NCBI GenBank assembly: GCA_037444165.1
Contig: JBBIMX010000039.1
Location: 1 to 26,681 of the forward strand
Direction of reading: 5' to 3'
Origin: CALIBK01 sp037444165
GTDB taxonomy: Bacteria; Desulfobacterota; BSN033; UBA1163
Length of the DNA: 26,681 nucleotides
Shown piece after piece: positions 16,701 through 22,844 of this stretch. A program made the translations under genes and the position numbers. The notes under the pieces were generated by a model. The model was not told where the DNA came from. It ran no database searches and saw only the letters and a list, made by a program, of their open reading frames with translations. The stretch's first letter is position 1, and the number at the start of each line of letters is the position of its first letter.

Positions 16701-17250
16701 GGCTGCCCTTTCAATCGATCGGTATCTGAGGGGGGAGCCCTTAAGGACGAATCGAGAAGAGGAAGGGAGTTTTGCCAAGTTAGTTTCAGTAAAGGTTGAT
16801 CATGTAGAAACTGAAGCGAGGATAGAAGAACCTCTTCTCCCTTTGGAGGAGAGGGTGGAAGGGTTCAAAGAGGTTCGTTTATTACCGAAAGAAGAGGAGA
16901 TCATCCGGGAGGCAAAGCGGTGCCTCCATTGTGGTGCCTGCTATCAGTGCGACCTCTGTCTATGGGTATGTCCTGAAGAAGCCATTTCGAAAACGGACGA
17001 GGGTTATAAAATCGATTATGAGAAGTGTTCCGGATGTCGGATATGTGCGCAAGGGTGTCCTACCTCGACCATAGAGATGTCTCCAGTAGGAGCCTGTATT
17101 GGGTGTGGGTTCTGTATAAGACGGTTTGAGTGTCCCTCTCTGATCCGAGGAGAGGACGGTCGGGTAAGGATTGATCGGCTCACCTGCGTGGACTGCGGAC
17201 TCTGTTTGCAGGTCTGTGCTCAGGAGGCGATCTACCAGGTCACTCCATAG
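13735..17250 (+). CDS. iorA: Indolepyruvate:ferredoxin oxidoreductase alpha subunit with inserted NfnB/GltD-like flavoprotein
   Basis: This 1171-residue protein joins two enzymes. Residues ~10-560 are IorA: the pyrimidine-binding half (YPGTPSSE), a CxxC loop LCSGCPHR (C377, C380) and the TPP-binding GDS (449-451). Residues ~597-1010 are a GltD/NfnB-type flavoprotein with N-terminal Fe-S cysteines (C605, C609, C648, C652, C656), an FAD motif IVGSGPSG (696-703) and VFASGDAVTGPKNF near its end. The last ~110 residues hold four cysteine clusters (around C1063-C1079, C1098-C1108, C1121-C1133, C1151-C1161); the last two look like the normal IorA C-terminal ferredoxin, so the flavoprotein sits inside IorA. 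Expected reaction: 2-oxo acid + CoA to acyl-CoA + CO2, with an added flavin redox site. An ATGGATGAGATC duplication (13731, 13744) blurs the start; AGGTG favours 13735. Confidence 0.88.
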   Translation: MRSMDEIIEERVLLGNEAIARGVVESGCHFFAAYPGTPSSEILPAIVRFKKENDLDIYVEWSTNEKVAFENALVASYTGKRAAVAMKQVGLNVATDPLMSAAYIGTIGGFVIISCDDPGPYSSQTEQDTRFLAMFAKVPVFDPASPREAQEMLPLAFELSEKYQIPVILRPVLRVSHAQQKIAFHPIRKVERKANFIHQPQRWSATPRFRFILHKQLNQKLRSIAEEFNSMTHLNFIENDREKSTFGIIASGIGYAIARDVLLELGLEKEIPILKIGTPFPLPSPKVEAFIEKCEQVLVLEETEPVIELQIRNKSNVHGRLDGFIPNEGEMLPEVITQVMVDFCRKFSIPVEEPPSSTPFEKLVADLGIPIRRPTLCSGCPHRASFYAIKRAFPNGIFPSDIGCYTLGMNLEAVDTCHDMGSAITFASGLYHAYRQDGKEVPIIATIGDSTFYHSGAPGLLNAVYNGSKFILVILDNSIVAMTGMQPTPESGITADGHPGRALSIEELVKGCGVDYLQVVNPYDIQGMIRELRKAYRYTRSPEGGVAVLIARYPCITHQKEQLKIRPIRVEIRHIPTPEKDLPPLKSKTLPKELLPIYRSKVSPCQGACPLQVDARGYIELMAKGRFDEALALVRKRNPFPGITGRLCARPCEKICRRGNLDQPIAIDLLKRFLADREEKPFHPAPGEERKEKVAIVGSGPSGLMAAYELRMKGYQVTIFEALPFMGGTLVIGTSRFRLPEEVLKREIEVIRRFGTEVRLNTRIGKDLTLNDLRQQGYRAILLAIGAHLPESNLSNLQAEGVIDSLHFLKGVALGEITSLPSRVLVLGGSERDVDSARAALRLGAKEVHLFFSRSKKEIPVDALDVEEAEREGVIFHFFSIPTRIQTSCGKAIGISYKKALLSDPSSLGRRRVVSFQGPEKRIRAEYIIHSPLYLPELSELGLPLKKSILGTIQVDPETLETSIPGVFASGDAVTGPKNFIDALAMGKKAALSIDRYLRGEPLRTNREEEGSFAKLVSVKVDHVETEARIEEPLLPLEERVEGFKEVRLLPKEEEIIREAKRCLHCGACYQCDLCLWVCPEEAISKTDEGYKIDYEKCSGCRICAQGCPTSTIEMSPVGACIGCGFCIRRFECPSLIRGEDGRVRIDRLTCVDCGLCLQVCAQEAIYQVTP

Positions 17251-17274
17251 AAATCAGATCGGAGTGCTCAAAAG

Positions 17275-17859
17275 ATGAAGATTCAGATGATTATCTCAGG
17301 AGTAGGGGGACAAGGAGTTCTTCTCATTACTCGAATCTTTGCCCATTACGCCCTCGAAGAAGGATATCCCATCATCGGGTCTGAAGATCACGGAATGAGT
17401 CAGAGGGGAGGGTCGGTGATGACCCATCTAAAGATCGGCGATTTTAATAGTCCACTTGTAAAAAAAGGGAATGCAGATATCCTCCTTTCTCTCGAAAAGA
17501 CCGAGGCTTATAGAACACTCCCCTATCTTCGACCCTCCACCAATGGAAAGAATGGAGGGCTCTGTTTCATCAATGCCTCAGACCCTCATTATATGGATCC
17601 TCGGGTGAAATCCTATTTAGGAGAGAGAGGAATTGAAGTCCATATCTTCCCTGCGGAACGTCTGGCCAAAGAGATGGGGATGCCCCAATCGATTAATATT
17701 GCTTTGATAGGGTTTGCTACGGCTCATCCAAGATTTCCTTTTCCCTACGAAAAATTGAGAAGGGCCATTGAGAAGGTCACTCATCCCCGTTTTCGAGAAG
17801 TGAATCTGAATATTTTTGAGAAGGCAGCCTTTGAGGGTAAACAATGGATAGAAAGATAG
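17275..17859 (+). CDS. iorB: Indolepyruvate:ferredoxin oxidoreductase beta subunit
   Basis: A 194-residue protein of the 2-oxoacid:acceptor oxidoreductase gamma/beta (POR_N-like) family. It opens with SGVGGQGVLL (residues 8-17) and continues with the conserved EDHGMSQRGGSV segment (39-50). It lacks cysteine clusters, as usual for IorB, and should pair with the TPP-bearing alpha subunit to bind CoA and complete the active site. It starts 24 bp after the fused iorA and is the last gene of the operon; the next gene has its own promoter. A GGAG sits about 10 bases before the ATG. Archaeal IorB prefers aryl pyruvates; substrate range here is inferred from the family only. Confidence 0.9.
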   Translation: MKIQMIISGVGGQGVLLITRIFAHYALEEGYPIIGSEDHGMSQRGGSVMTHLKIGDFNSPLVKKGNADILLSLEKTEAYRTLPYLRPSTNGKNGGLCFINASDPHYMDPRVKSYLGERGIEVHIFPAERLAKEMGMPQSINIALIGFATAHPRFPFPYEKLRRAIEKVTHPRFREVNLNIFEKAAFEGKQWIER

Positions 17860-17882
17860 GCCCAAAGAGTGGTCTTGAAGAT

Positions 17883-17910
17883 TTGACATTACAAAAAAAG
17901 AAATTAAATT
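17883..17910 (+). promoter_or_regulatory. Putative promoter of the degP-like gene
   Basis: TTGACA (17883-17888) and TAAATT (17905-17910, 4/6) are 16 bases apart in a very AT-rich gap. Transcription would begin near 17917, giving a ~25-nt leader with AAGGAG before the ATG. No good sigma-32 type promoter was found: CTTGAA at 17874-17879 lacks a matching CCCAT element. Confidence 0.45.
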
Positions 17911-17941
17911 ATTGGTGTGAATTTTTTTAAGGAGTGAAAAA

Positions 17942-19387
17942 ATGAAGAAGACCCTTTTTGTTCTGGGAATTTCGGCTCTCGCCCTCCTGTTTGGCCTTTT
18001 CTTTTGCGTAGGGAAAGATAAGGCCAATTCCCTGCCTAAAAATGATAAACTCGTTACCGCAAGGTCTCTGGGTCAAGCCTTTGTAGAGGTAGCAAAAAAA
18101 GTCCAACCCTGCGTCGTCAACATCACCACTGAGAAAACGATTACGATGAGACCGTGGGAAAGATTTGGGGAGGATTTTTTTAAGGGAAGTCCTTTTGAAG
18201 AGTTCTTCAGGGGATTCGGTTTTACCCCCCGTGAGAAGGGAAGGGAGTACCGTCAGAAACAGAGAAGTGCAGGATCAGGGGTGATTGTGGATCCAGAGGG
18301 TTATATTTTAACCAATAATCATGTCATTGAGGGCGCTGACAAAATCAAAGTTCGTCTTAATGACGGAAGGGAGTTCGTGGCCACCGTAAAAGGACAGGAT
18401 CCTCGAACCGACCTGGCCGTACTTCATATCAAAGCGAAGGATCTTCCTGTCGCGGTGTTGGGTGATTCCGATAAACTCGAGGTAGGAGAATGGGCAATTG
18501 CCATAGGGAATCCTTTTGGGCTGGAGCATACGGTCACCGTTGGGGTGATCAGCGCAAAAGGCCGTTCAGGATTGGGGACCGGAACCTACGAAGATTTCAT
18601 TCAGACCGATGCTTCAATCAACCCTGGCAACAGTGGTGGGCCCCTGGTCAATATCGATGGGGAAGTCATTGGAATTAATGCCATGATTATCCAGCCCGGA
18701 ACGGGAATAGGATTTGCTATCCCTATCAATATGGCCAAACAGATATTGAACGACCTGATCAAAAAAGGAAGGGTCACCCGCCCATGGTTAGGGATCAGTG
18801 TTCAGGATCTCTCTCCTGAATTAGCAGAACATTTCAAATTAAAAGAAAAAGAGGGGGCGCTCATCTCCCAGGTCTATTCGGGGACAGGGGCTGAGAAAGC
18901 AGGACTGGCAACCGGGGATATCATCAAATCGGTGGATGATAAACCTATCAAAAATGTAAGCGAACTGATTAAAGAGATTCAGAAAAAGAAGGTGGGACAG
19001 AAAGTAAAGATCGAGGTCCTACGGGATGGGAAACCAATGACATTTGAGGTGACAACCTCGGAGATGCCAGAAAAGGTAGAATTACAAAAAGAGTATGAGA
19101 GCGAGGAGAAATTTGGAGCTCGGGTTCAGGAATTGACCCCGCAACTTGCGGCCCGATATAAGATTTCAGGGGTAAAACATGGGGTCGTCGTGGTGGAGGT
19201 CATGGAAGGAGGACTTGCCGAGGAGATAGGGCTTCAAGAAGGGGATGTGATCCTCGAGATTAACCGGAAGAAAATTGAGAAGATGAAAGATTTTGAGAAA
19301 GCCATTAGAGAGGCCAAGGTCGAAAAAGGGATCCTCTTTCACATCCACCGAAAGGGAAGCAGTTTCTACCTCACCTTTAAAAAATAA
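17942..19387 (+). CDS. degP: DegP/HtrA-family periplasmic serine protease (Do-like)
   Basis: The 481-residue protein begins with a basic-hydrophobic export signal (residues 1-22); the FFC at its end is not a good lipobox. The trypsin-like domain shows the triad H127 (TNNHVIEG), D157 (RTDLAVL) and S231 (NPGNSGGPL). Two PDZ domains follow, about 278-365 and 385-475, with GLATGDII and GLQEGDVI loops. This is the standard DegP/DegQ layout. It should degrade or refold damaged envelope proteins. The signal suggests a periplasmic location, either soluble or membrane-anchored. It has its own promoter and AAGGAG ribosome site. The nearby sigma-32 gene fits a stress theme, but no sigma-32 promoter is visible upstream. 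Confidence 0.95.
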   Translation: MKKTLFVLGISALALLFGLFFCVGKDKANSLPKNDKLVTARSLGQAFVEVAKKVQPCVVNITTEKTITMRPWERFGEDFFKGSPFEEFFRGFGFTPREKGREYRQKQRSAGSGVIVDPEGYILTNNHVIEGADKIKVRLNDGREFVATVKGQDPRTDLAVLHIKAKDLPVAVLGDSDKLEVGEWAIAIGNPFGLEHTVTVGVISAKGRSGLGTGTYEDFIQTDASINPGNSGGPLVNIDGEVIGINAMIIQPGTGIGFAIPINMAKQILNDLIKKGRVTRPWLGISVQDLSPELAEHFKLKEKEGALISQVYSGTGAEKAGLATGDIIKSVDDKPIKNVSELIKEIQKKKVGQKVKIEVLRDGKPMTFEVTTSEMPEKVELQKEYESEEKFGARVQELTPQLAARYKISGVKHGVVVVEVMEGGLAEEIGLQEGDVILEINRKKIEKMKDFEKAIREAKVEKGILFHIHRKGSSFYLTFKK

Positions 19388-19404
19388 GAGCAGAAATAGA
19401 AGCG

Positions 19405-19803
19405 TTATCCAACGGCCTTTACGTATCTCATTCTTAAATCAAAGAGGACATTATCAATAAATTTTTCTTCCTCTGAAGTGAGATTTCCTTTAGTCTTCTC
19501 TTTAAGCATTCCGATAAGATCGATCGTCTGCTTGGCTAAAGGAAGGTTTTTAGATTGTTTTTGGGTGACGGGATCTTGGATCTCCCCCAACTGGATGAGG
19601 GCCGAGGTGCTCAAAGAGAAAATAAAATTGATAAAAGTAATTTCAGGAAGGGGCCCCTCCTCTTCTTTACCTTCCCTTTTTGCCCCTTCTTCTTTCAAAG
19701 GCTCCTCCTTTTCTGCCTTCTCCTCTTCTTCTTTCCTTGCACTGAACCTCCTATCCCTTACGGTAAAGCCCTTTTCTTCTTCAGCCTTTCTGTCTTCCGT
19801 CAT
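19405..19803 (-). CDS. DUF1844 domain protein
   Basis: This 132-residue minus-strand protein has a Lys/Glu-rich, probably disordered N-terminal third (residues 1-50) and a C-terminal DUF1844 domain from about residue 53. The recognisable core is ITFINFIFSLSTSALIQLG, then NLPLAKQTIDLIGMLKEKTKGNL and a short helix ending NVLFDLRMRYVK. DUF1844 proteins are common in deltaproteobacteria and other Gram-negatives and have no established function. It converges with degP (gap 17 bp) and diverges from rpoH. A strong GGAGG sits 6 bases before the start. A TATAAT (19840-19845, minus) could be its -10 and overlaps the rpoH promoter region, so the two divergent genes may influence each other. Confidence 0.85.
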   Translation of the reverse strand: MTEDRKAEEEKGFTVRDRRFSARKEEEEKAEKEEPLKEEGAKREGKEEEGPLPEITFINFIFSLSTSALIQLGEIQDPVTQKQSKNLPLAKQTIDLIGMLKEKTKGNLTSEEEKFIDNVLFDLRMRYVKAVG

Positions 19804-19839
19804 CGTGCCCTCCTATAAAAAATTAAATAATTTCAAAAA

Positions 19840-19845
19840 ATTATA
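19840..19845 (-). promoter_or_regulatory. Possible -10 box for the DUF1844 gene
   Basis: A perfect TATAAT reads on the minus strand, 37 bases before the DUF1844 start. No convincing -35 lies 16-18 bases upstream, so the call rests on the hexamer alone. Confidence 0.3.
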
Positions 19846-19852
19846 TAACAAC

Positions 19853-19881
19853 TTGACTTTCTTTATGTGATAGATTATATT
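19853..19881 (+). promoter_or_regulatory. rpoH promoter
   Basis: TTGACT (19853-19858, 5/6) and TATATT (19876-19881, 5/6) are separated by 17 bases. The predicted start near 19888 falls inside the CIRCE operator that follows immediately. Confidence 0.7.
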
Positions 19882-19882
19882 A

Positions 19883-19909
19883 TTAGCACTCTTTTTTAGA
19901 GAGTGCTAA
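19883..19909. promoter_or_regulatory. CIRCE operator (HrcA binding site) at rpoH
   Basis: TTAGCACTC at 19883-19891, a 9-base spacer, then GAGTGCTAA at 19901-19909 exactly matches the CIRCE consensus (TTAGCACTC-N9-GAGTGCTAA). It covers the predicted transcription start of rpoH, where HrcA would block initiation. The hrcA gene itself is not in the window. Confidence 0.95.
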
Positions 19910-19934
19910 AATTTCCCATTCGAGGTATATATTA

Positions 19935-20786
19935 ATGTCAAATTTACCGGTTGTCAAAAATTCTTTAGAAACCTATCTGGCCCAGATCAATCAGTTCCCC
20001 CTTTTAACCCCTGAAGAAGAATTTCAATTGGCAGTAAGGTATTATAAGTACAAAGATATTGCGGCTGCCCACAAATTGATCACCTCGAATCTGAGATTTG
20101 TGGTCAAGGTGGCATTGGAATATCGTTCCTACGGGGTTAAACTGGTCGATCTGATTCAAGAAGGGAATATCGGCCTGATGATGGCTGTAAAGAAGTTTAA
20201 CCCCTACAAAGGATATCGATTCATTTCCTATGCGATCTGGTGGATTCGCGCCTATATTCAAAATTTTATTATTAAGACCTGGAGCCTTGTCAAGATTGGA
20301 ACGACCCAGGCTCAAAAGAAACTTTTCTATAAGATTGGAAAGATTCGAAAGGCCTTGGAGTCCGGAGATGGGGATGAAAAGAAGTACGAGGTGTTAGCTA
20401 AGGACTTCGATGTCGATAAAGAGGACATTATGGAGATGGAGCAGCGGATGGCTTCCAGGGACCTCTCCTTAGATTCCCCTTTTGATGAGGAAGGGGAGTT
20501 AACCCATCTGGAACTCCTTCAAGAGGAATCTCCGAATCAAGAGGAGATGCTCGCCAGACAGCAGGAGGAGGAGATCCGTGAGCGGGAAGTCCAAAAGGCC
20601 TTGAAACGGCTCAATGAGAAGGAGGCTTATGTCATCAAACATAGGATCATGGCCGATGAGCCTTTAACCCTTCAGGAGATTGGAAATCATCTCAAACTTT
20701 CTCGTGAAAGGGTAAGACAAATTGAGAGTGAGGCCCTTAAGAAACTGAGACGAGAAATCAGCTCCAGCCTTGCCATCCAGTCCTGA
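19935..20786 (+). CDS. rpoH: RNA polymerase sigma-32 (heat-shock sigma factor)
   Basis: A 283-residue sigma-70-family protein without region 1.1. Region 2 is clear: LRFVVKVALEYRSYGVKL, DLIQEGNIGLMMAVKKFNP and RFISYAIWWIRAYIQNFI. An RpoH-box-like segment follows (TQAQKKLFYKIGKIRK, about residues 125-140). The C-terminal region 4 helix-turn-helix reads LTLQEIGNHLKLSRERVRQIE. Length and the RpoH box point to sigma-32 over RpoD. It directs transcription of chaperone and protease genes. The gene has its own promoter and a perfect CIRCE over the start site, and a GAGG ribosome site 9 bases before the ATG. The fmdB-like gene lies 15 bp downstream. Confidence 0.93.
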   Translation: MSNLPVVKNSLETYLAQINQFPLLTPEEEFQLAVRYYKYKDIAAAHKLITSNLRFVVKVALEYRSYGVKLVDLIQEGNIGLMMAVKKFNPYKGYRFISYAIWWIRAYIQNFIIKTWSLVKIGTTQAQKKLFYKIGKIRKALESGDGDEKKYEVLAKDFDVDKEDIMEMEQRMASRDLSLDSPFDEEGELTHLELLQEESPNQEEMLARQQEEEIREREVQKALKRLNEKEAYVIKHRIMADEPLTLQEIGNHLKLSRERVRQIESEALKKLRREISSSLAIQS

Positions 20787-20801
20787 AAGGAGACAACGCC
20801 T

Positions 20802-21065
20802 ATGCCTATTTACGAGTATCAATGCACCCAATGTGAAGAGATCTTTGAGATCTTCCAGAAAATCAATGAATCTTCACAGACCTCTTGCCCAAAGTGTTCA
20901 GGGCCTGCTAAAAAATTAATCTCGGCAACCAATTTTGTCCTGAAAGGTCCCGGATTCTACGTGAATGATTATCCTTCGAAGAGTCGAAAGGAAGGAGAAA
21001 AGAACGAAAAGCAAGAGTCCGGGAAAGGAAAGGCCTCAAAGAGTGAAGATAAAAAGGCGGCTTAA
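20802..21065 (+). CDS. FmdB-family zinc ribbon protein
   Basis: An 87-residue protein with the FmdB/CxxC_CXXC_SSSS pattern: it begins MPIYEYQC, and the paired knuckles C8/C11 and C29/C32 should bind one zinc. The region around residues 45-60 (NFVLKGPGFYVNDY) matches the conserved tail of the family. The last ~25 residues are a Lys/Glu/Ser-rich disordered tail. The family's function is unsettled; a regulatory role has been suggested. It lies 15 bp after rpoH with its own AAGGAG, so it is probably co-transcribed under CIRCE control. Its stop codon overlaps that of the convergent coaBC gene. Confidence 0.88.
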   Translation: MPIYEYQCTQCEEIFEIFQKINESSQTSCPKCSGPAKKLISATNFVLKGPGFYVNDYPSKSRKEGEKNEKQESGKGKASKSEDKKAA

Positions 21066-22291
21066 CGGGAGGAAGGGGGAGAAGAAGCCCTTTCTCTAAA
21101 TTTTAATAGACTTACGATTTCATCGAGAATCCGATCCGCTAACTCCTCTTTGGTCATTAAAGGAAGATCTTTGATTTCTCCAGAAGAGAAAAGAAGTTTT
21201 ACCTGATTGGTATCCACTCCAAATCCAGCCCCTGGTTTCGTCACATCGTTGACCACAATCATATCCAAATTCTTCTCCATCAATTTTTTTTGGGCATTGG
21301 CAAGGAGGTTCTCGGTTTCCGCAGCAAATCCAACTAAGATTCGATTTCCTTTCTTTTTCCCTAACTCTTCAAGAATATCCTCTGTTCTCTCTAATTCTAA
21401 TGAAAGAGAAGAGGTGGTCTTTTTCAACTTCTCCTGACTGACTTTTTTGGGGCGATAGTCGGAGACGGCCGCGGCTTTAATCACAATAGAACAGCTTTCT
21501 ATGTTTGAAAGAACAGCCCTCCTCATCTCCTCTGCTGTTCTGACCGAGAAGAGTTGGATATCCTCTCGAGGAAGGGAGAGGGAGGTGGGGCCACTCACCA
21601 GGAGGACTTCTGCGCCCCTTCGTCGGGCCACTTTGGCCAAGGCATAGCCCATCTTTCCCGATGAACGATTGGTGATCACCCGGACCGGGTCAATCGGTTC
21701 TTGAGTGGGTCCAGCAGTGACAAGGATCTTTTCCCCTTTGAGATCTTTTGGGGAGAAGATCTCTTTTATTTTTTCTATTACCTCCTTTAATTCAGCCAGC
21801 CTTCCTTTTCCATACCAATGGCAAGCCAGCTCTCCTTCCCCGGGTTCCATGAAGTGGTAACCTCTTTCTCTCAGAGTTTGAACATTCTGCTGGAGGGCTT
21901 TATTCTCCCACATATTTACATTCATGGAGGGGACAAAAAGGACGGGGGCCTTGGAGGCCATGACCATGGTGGAGAGGAAATCATCAGCAATCCCATTGGC
22001 AATCTTTCCGATGATATTTGCCGTAGCCGGGAGGATCACAATCAATTCAGCCAGATCCGCCAGGGCCACATGACCAATTTTCGTCTCTTCGAGAAGAGTA
22101 AAAAGATCGGTGACGACAGGATTTCCAGAAAGGGTTTGAAAGGTGAGAGGAGTAATAAATTGCTGGGCATTTTTAGTCATGACCACATGGACACGGGCTC
22201 CTTCTTTTATGAGGAGTCTCACCAACTCAGCAGCCTTATAGGCTGCAATTCCACCTGTGACTCCTAAAACAATCTCTTTTCCATTGAGCAT
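21062..22291 (-). CDS. coaBC: Bifunctional phosphopantothenoylcysteine decarboxylase/phosphopantothenate-cysteine ligase
   Basis: A 409-residue Dfp/CoaBC protein for two coenzyme A steps: joining 4'-phosphopantothenate to cysteine, and decarboxylating the product. The N-terminal FMN-dependent decarboxylase (1-~185) shows GVTGGIAAYKA, the active-site H74 in GHVAL, the PSMNVNMW substrate motif (121-128) and C157 in GELACHWYGKGRL. The C-terminal ligase shows VTAGPTQEPIDPVR, NRSSGKMG and KAAAVSDYRP. The MLNGKEIVLGVTGG start agrees with the family, yet no Shine-Dalgarno sequence precedes it, and the promoter-like element places transcription at the ATG itself. Its 3' end overlaps the stop of the convergent fmdB-like gene by 4 bp. 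Confidence 0.95.
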   Translation of the reverse strand: MLNGKEIVLGVTGGIAAYKAAELVRLLIKEGARVHVVMTKNAQQFITPLTFQTLSGNPVVTDLFTLLEETKIGHVALADLAELIVILPATANIIGKIANGIADDFLSTMVMASKAPVLFVPSMNVNMWENKALQQNVQTLRERGYHFMEPGEGELACHWYGKGRLAELKEVIEKIKEIFSPKDLKGEKILVTAGPTQEPIDPVRVITNRSSGKMGYALAKVARRRGAEVLLVSGPTSLSLPREDIQLFSVRTAEEMRRAVLSNIESCSIVIKAAAVSDYRPKKVSQEKLKKTTSSLSLELERTEDILEELGKKKGNRILVGFAAETENLLANAQKKLMEKNLDMIVVNDVTKPGAGFGVDTNQVKLLFSSGEIKDLPLMTKEELADRILDEIVSLLKFRERASSPPSSR

Positions 22292-22297
22292 AGATTT

Positions 22298-22326
22298 CTT
22301 ATATCATAAAACCCTTCCTTCCTCAA
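22298..22326 (-). promoter_or_regulatory. Putative coaBC promoter giving a leaderless mRNA
   Basis: On the minus strand TTGAGG (22321-22326, 4/6) and TATAAG (22298-22303, 5/6) are 17 bases apart. Seven bases beyond the -10 lies 22291, the A of the coaBC ATG. No ribosome binding site fits between. Confidence 0.5.
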
Positions 22327-22350
22327 TAGAGATTTTATTGGGTCAGGAGA

Positions 22351-22415
22351 GTAACCCTCTATGGGAAGGTGGGGAAATAGGCCTAAAATCACCTCCACCC
22401 TTCGGCGAGGGGTTA
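22351..22415. repeat. Imperfect inverted repeat made of two family 2 units
   Basis: The left arm starts GTAACCCTCTATGGGAAGGT and the right arm, read on the minus strand, starts GTAACCCCTCGCCGAAGGGT. They face each other around a GGCCTAAAAT centre and could form a long hairpin. Each arm resembles the single unit at 6956-6995. It lies between divergent coaBC and the gene at 22516, in a 224-bp gap with no other recognised element except the promoter candidates. Confidence 0.65.
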
Positions 22416-22433
22416 CGAAGAAGAGTTTAGATA

Positions 22434-22462
22434 TTGACAAAAAAGGAATTAAGTATCATTCT
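22434..22462 (+). promoter_or_regulatory. Possible promoter for the acidic small protein
   Basis: TTGACA at 22434-22439 is a perfect -35. The hexamer 17 bases on is ATTCTT (weak), while the better TATCAT (22453-22458) is only 13 bases away. The -35 and position make a promoter likely, but the -10 is undecided. Confidence 0.3.
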
Positions 22463-22515
22463 TTAGGGAAGTTAATAAAAGGAAATCATTCTTTTCTAAA
22501 GGAGGTTTGTCTTTT

Positions 22516-22833
22516 ATGATCAGAGCCTTCAATAAACATTACAAAAAAGCGATCGATCTCATTGAAAATGCGTCACCCAGCGAGAAGATAGAGATGGCGG
22601 AGAGGATTCTCGAATGGTTCAGAGAGCTTCCGGAAGAATATCTTGTTTCCTTGGCACTCTTTTTTAACGAAGTAATCGATGACCTCGGAGATGAAAGTTT
22701 GGAAAAGATTGACCTCAAGGTAAAAAGGAGGAAGAAGATCGAAGAGGAGGAGGAAGAAGAGGAAGAAGAATATGAGGAGTATGAAGAGGAAGAAGAGGAT
22801 TACTACGACGATGAAGAGGAAGAGGATTACTAA
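22516..22833 (+). CDS. Small protein with a strongly acidic Glu/Asp/Tyr-rich tail
   Basis: I do not recognise a family. An in-frame TTG at 22507 is possible, but the AAAGGAGG site ends at 22505, one base before that TTG and 10 bases before the ATG at 22516, so the ATG start (105 residues) is preferred. The N-terminal ~75 residues look helical (AIDLIENASPSEKIEMAERI, then EWFRELPEEYLVSLALFF). A basic patch KVKRRKK follows, and then a ~35-residue tail of almost only Glu, Asp and Tyr. Such tails can bind basic proteins or metal ions, but no function is claimed. The ribosome site and codon structure support a real gene. Its 3' end is 11 bp from that of the convergent AAA+ gene. Confidence 0.7.
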   Translation: MIRAFNKHYKKAIDLIENASPSEKIEMAERILEWFRELPEEYLVSLALFFNEVIDDLGDESLEKIDLKVKRRKKIEEEEEEEEEEYEEYEEEEEDYYDDEEEEDY

Positions 22834-22844
22834 TCCCTACCTGG

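Noticed and set aside
17871..17941. sigma-32 promoter upstream of degP
   Set aside because: CTTGAA is present at 17874, but no CCCAT-type -10 lies at the right distance; the sigma-70-like pair fits better.
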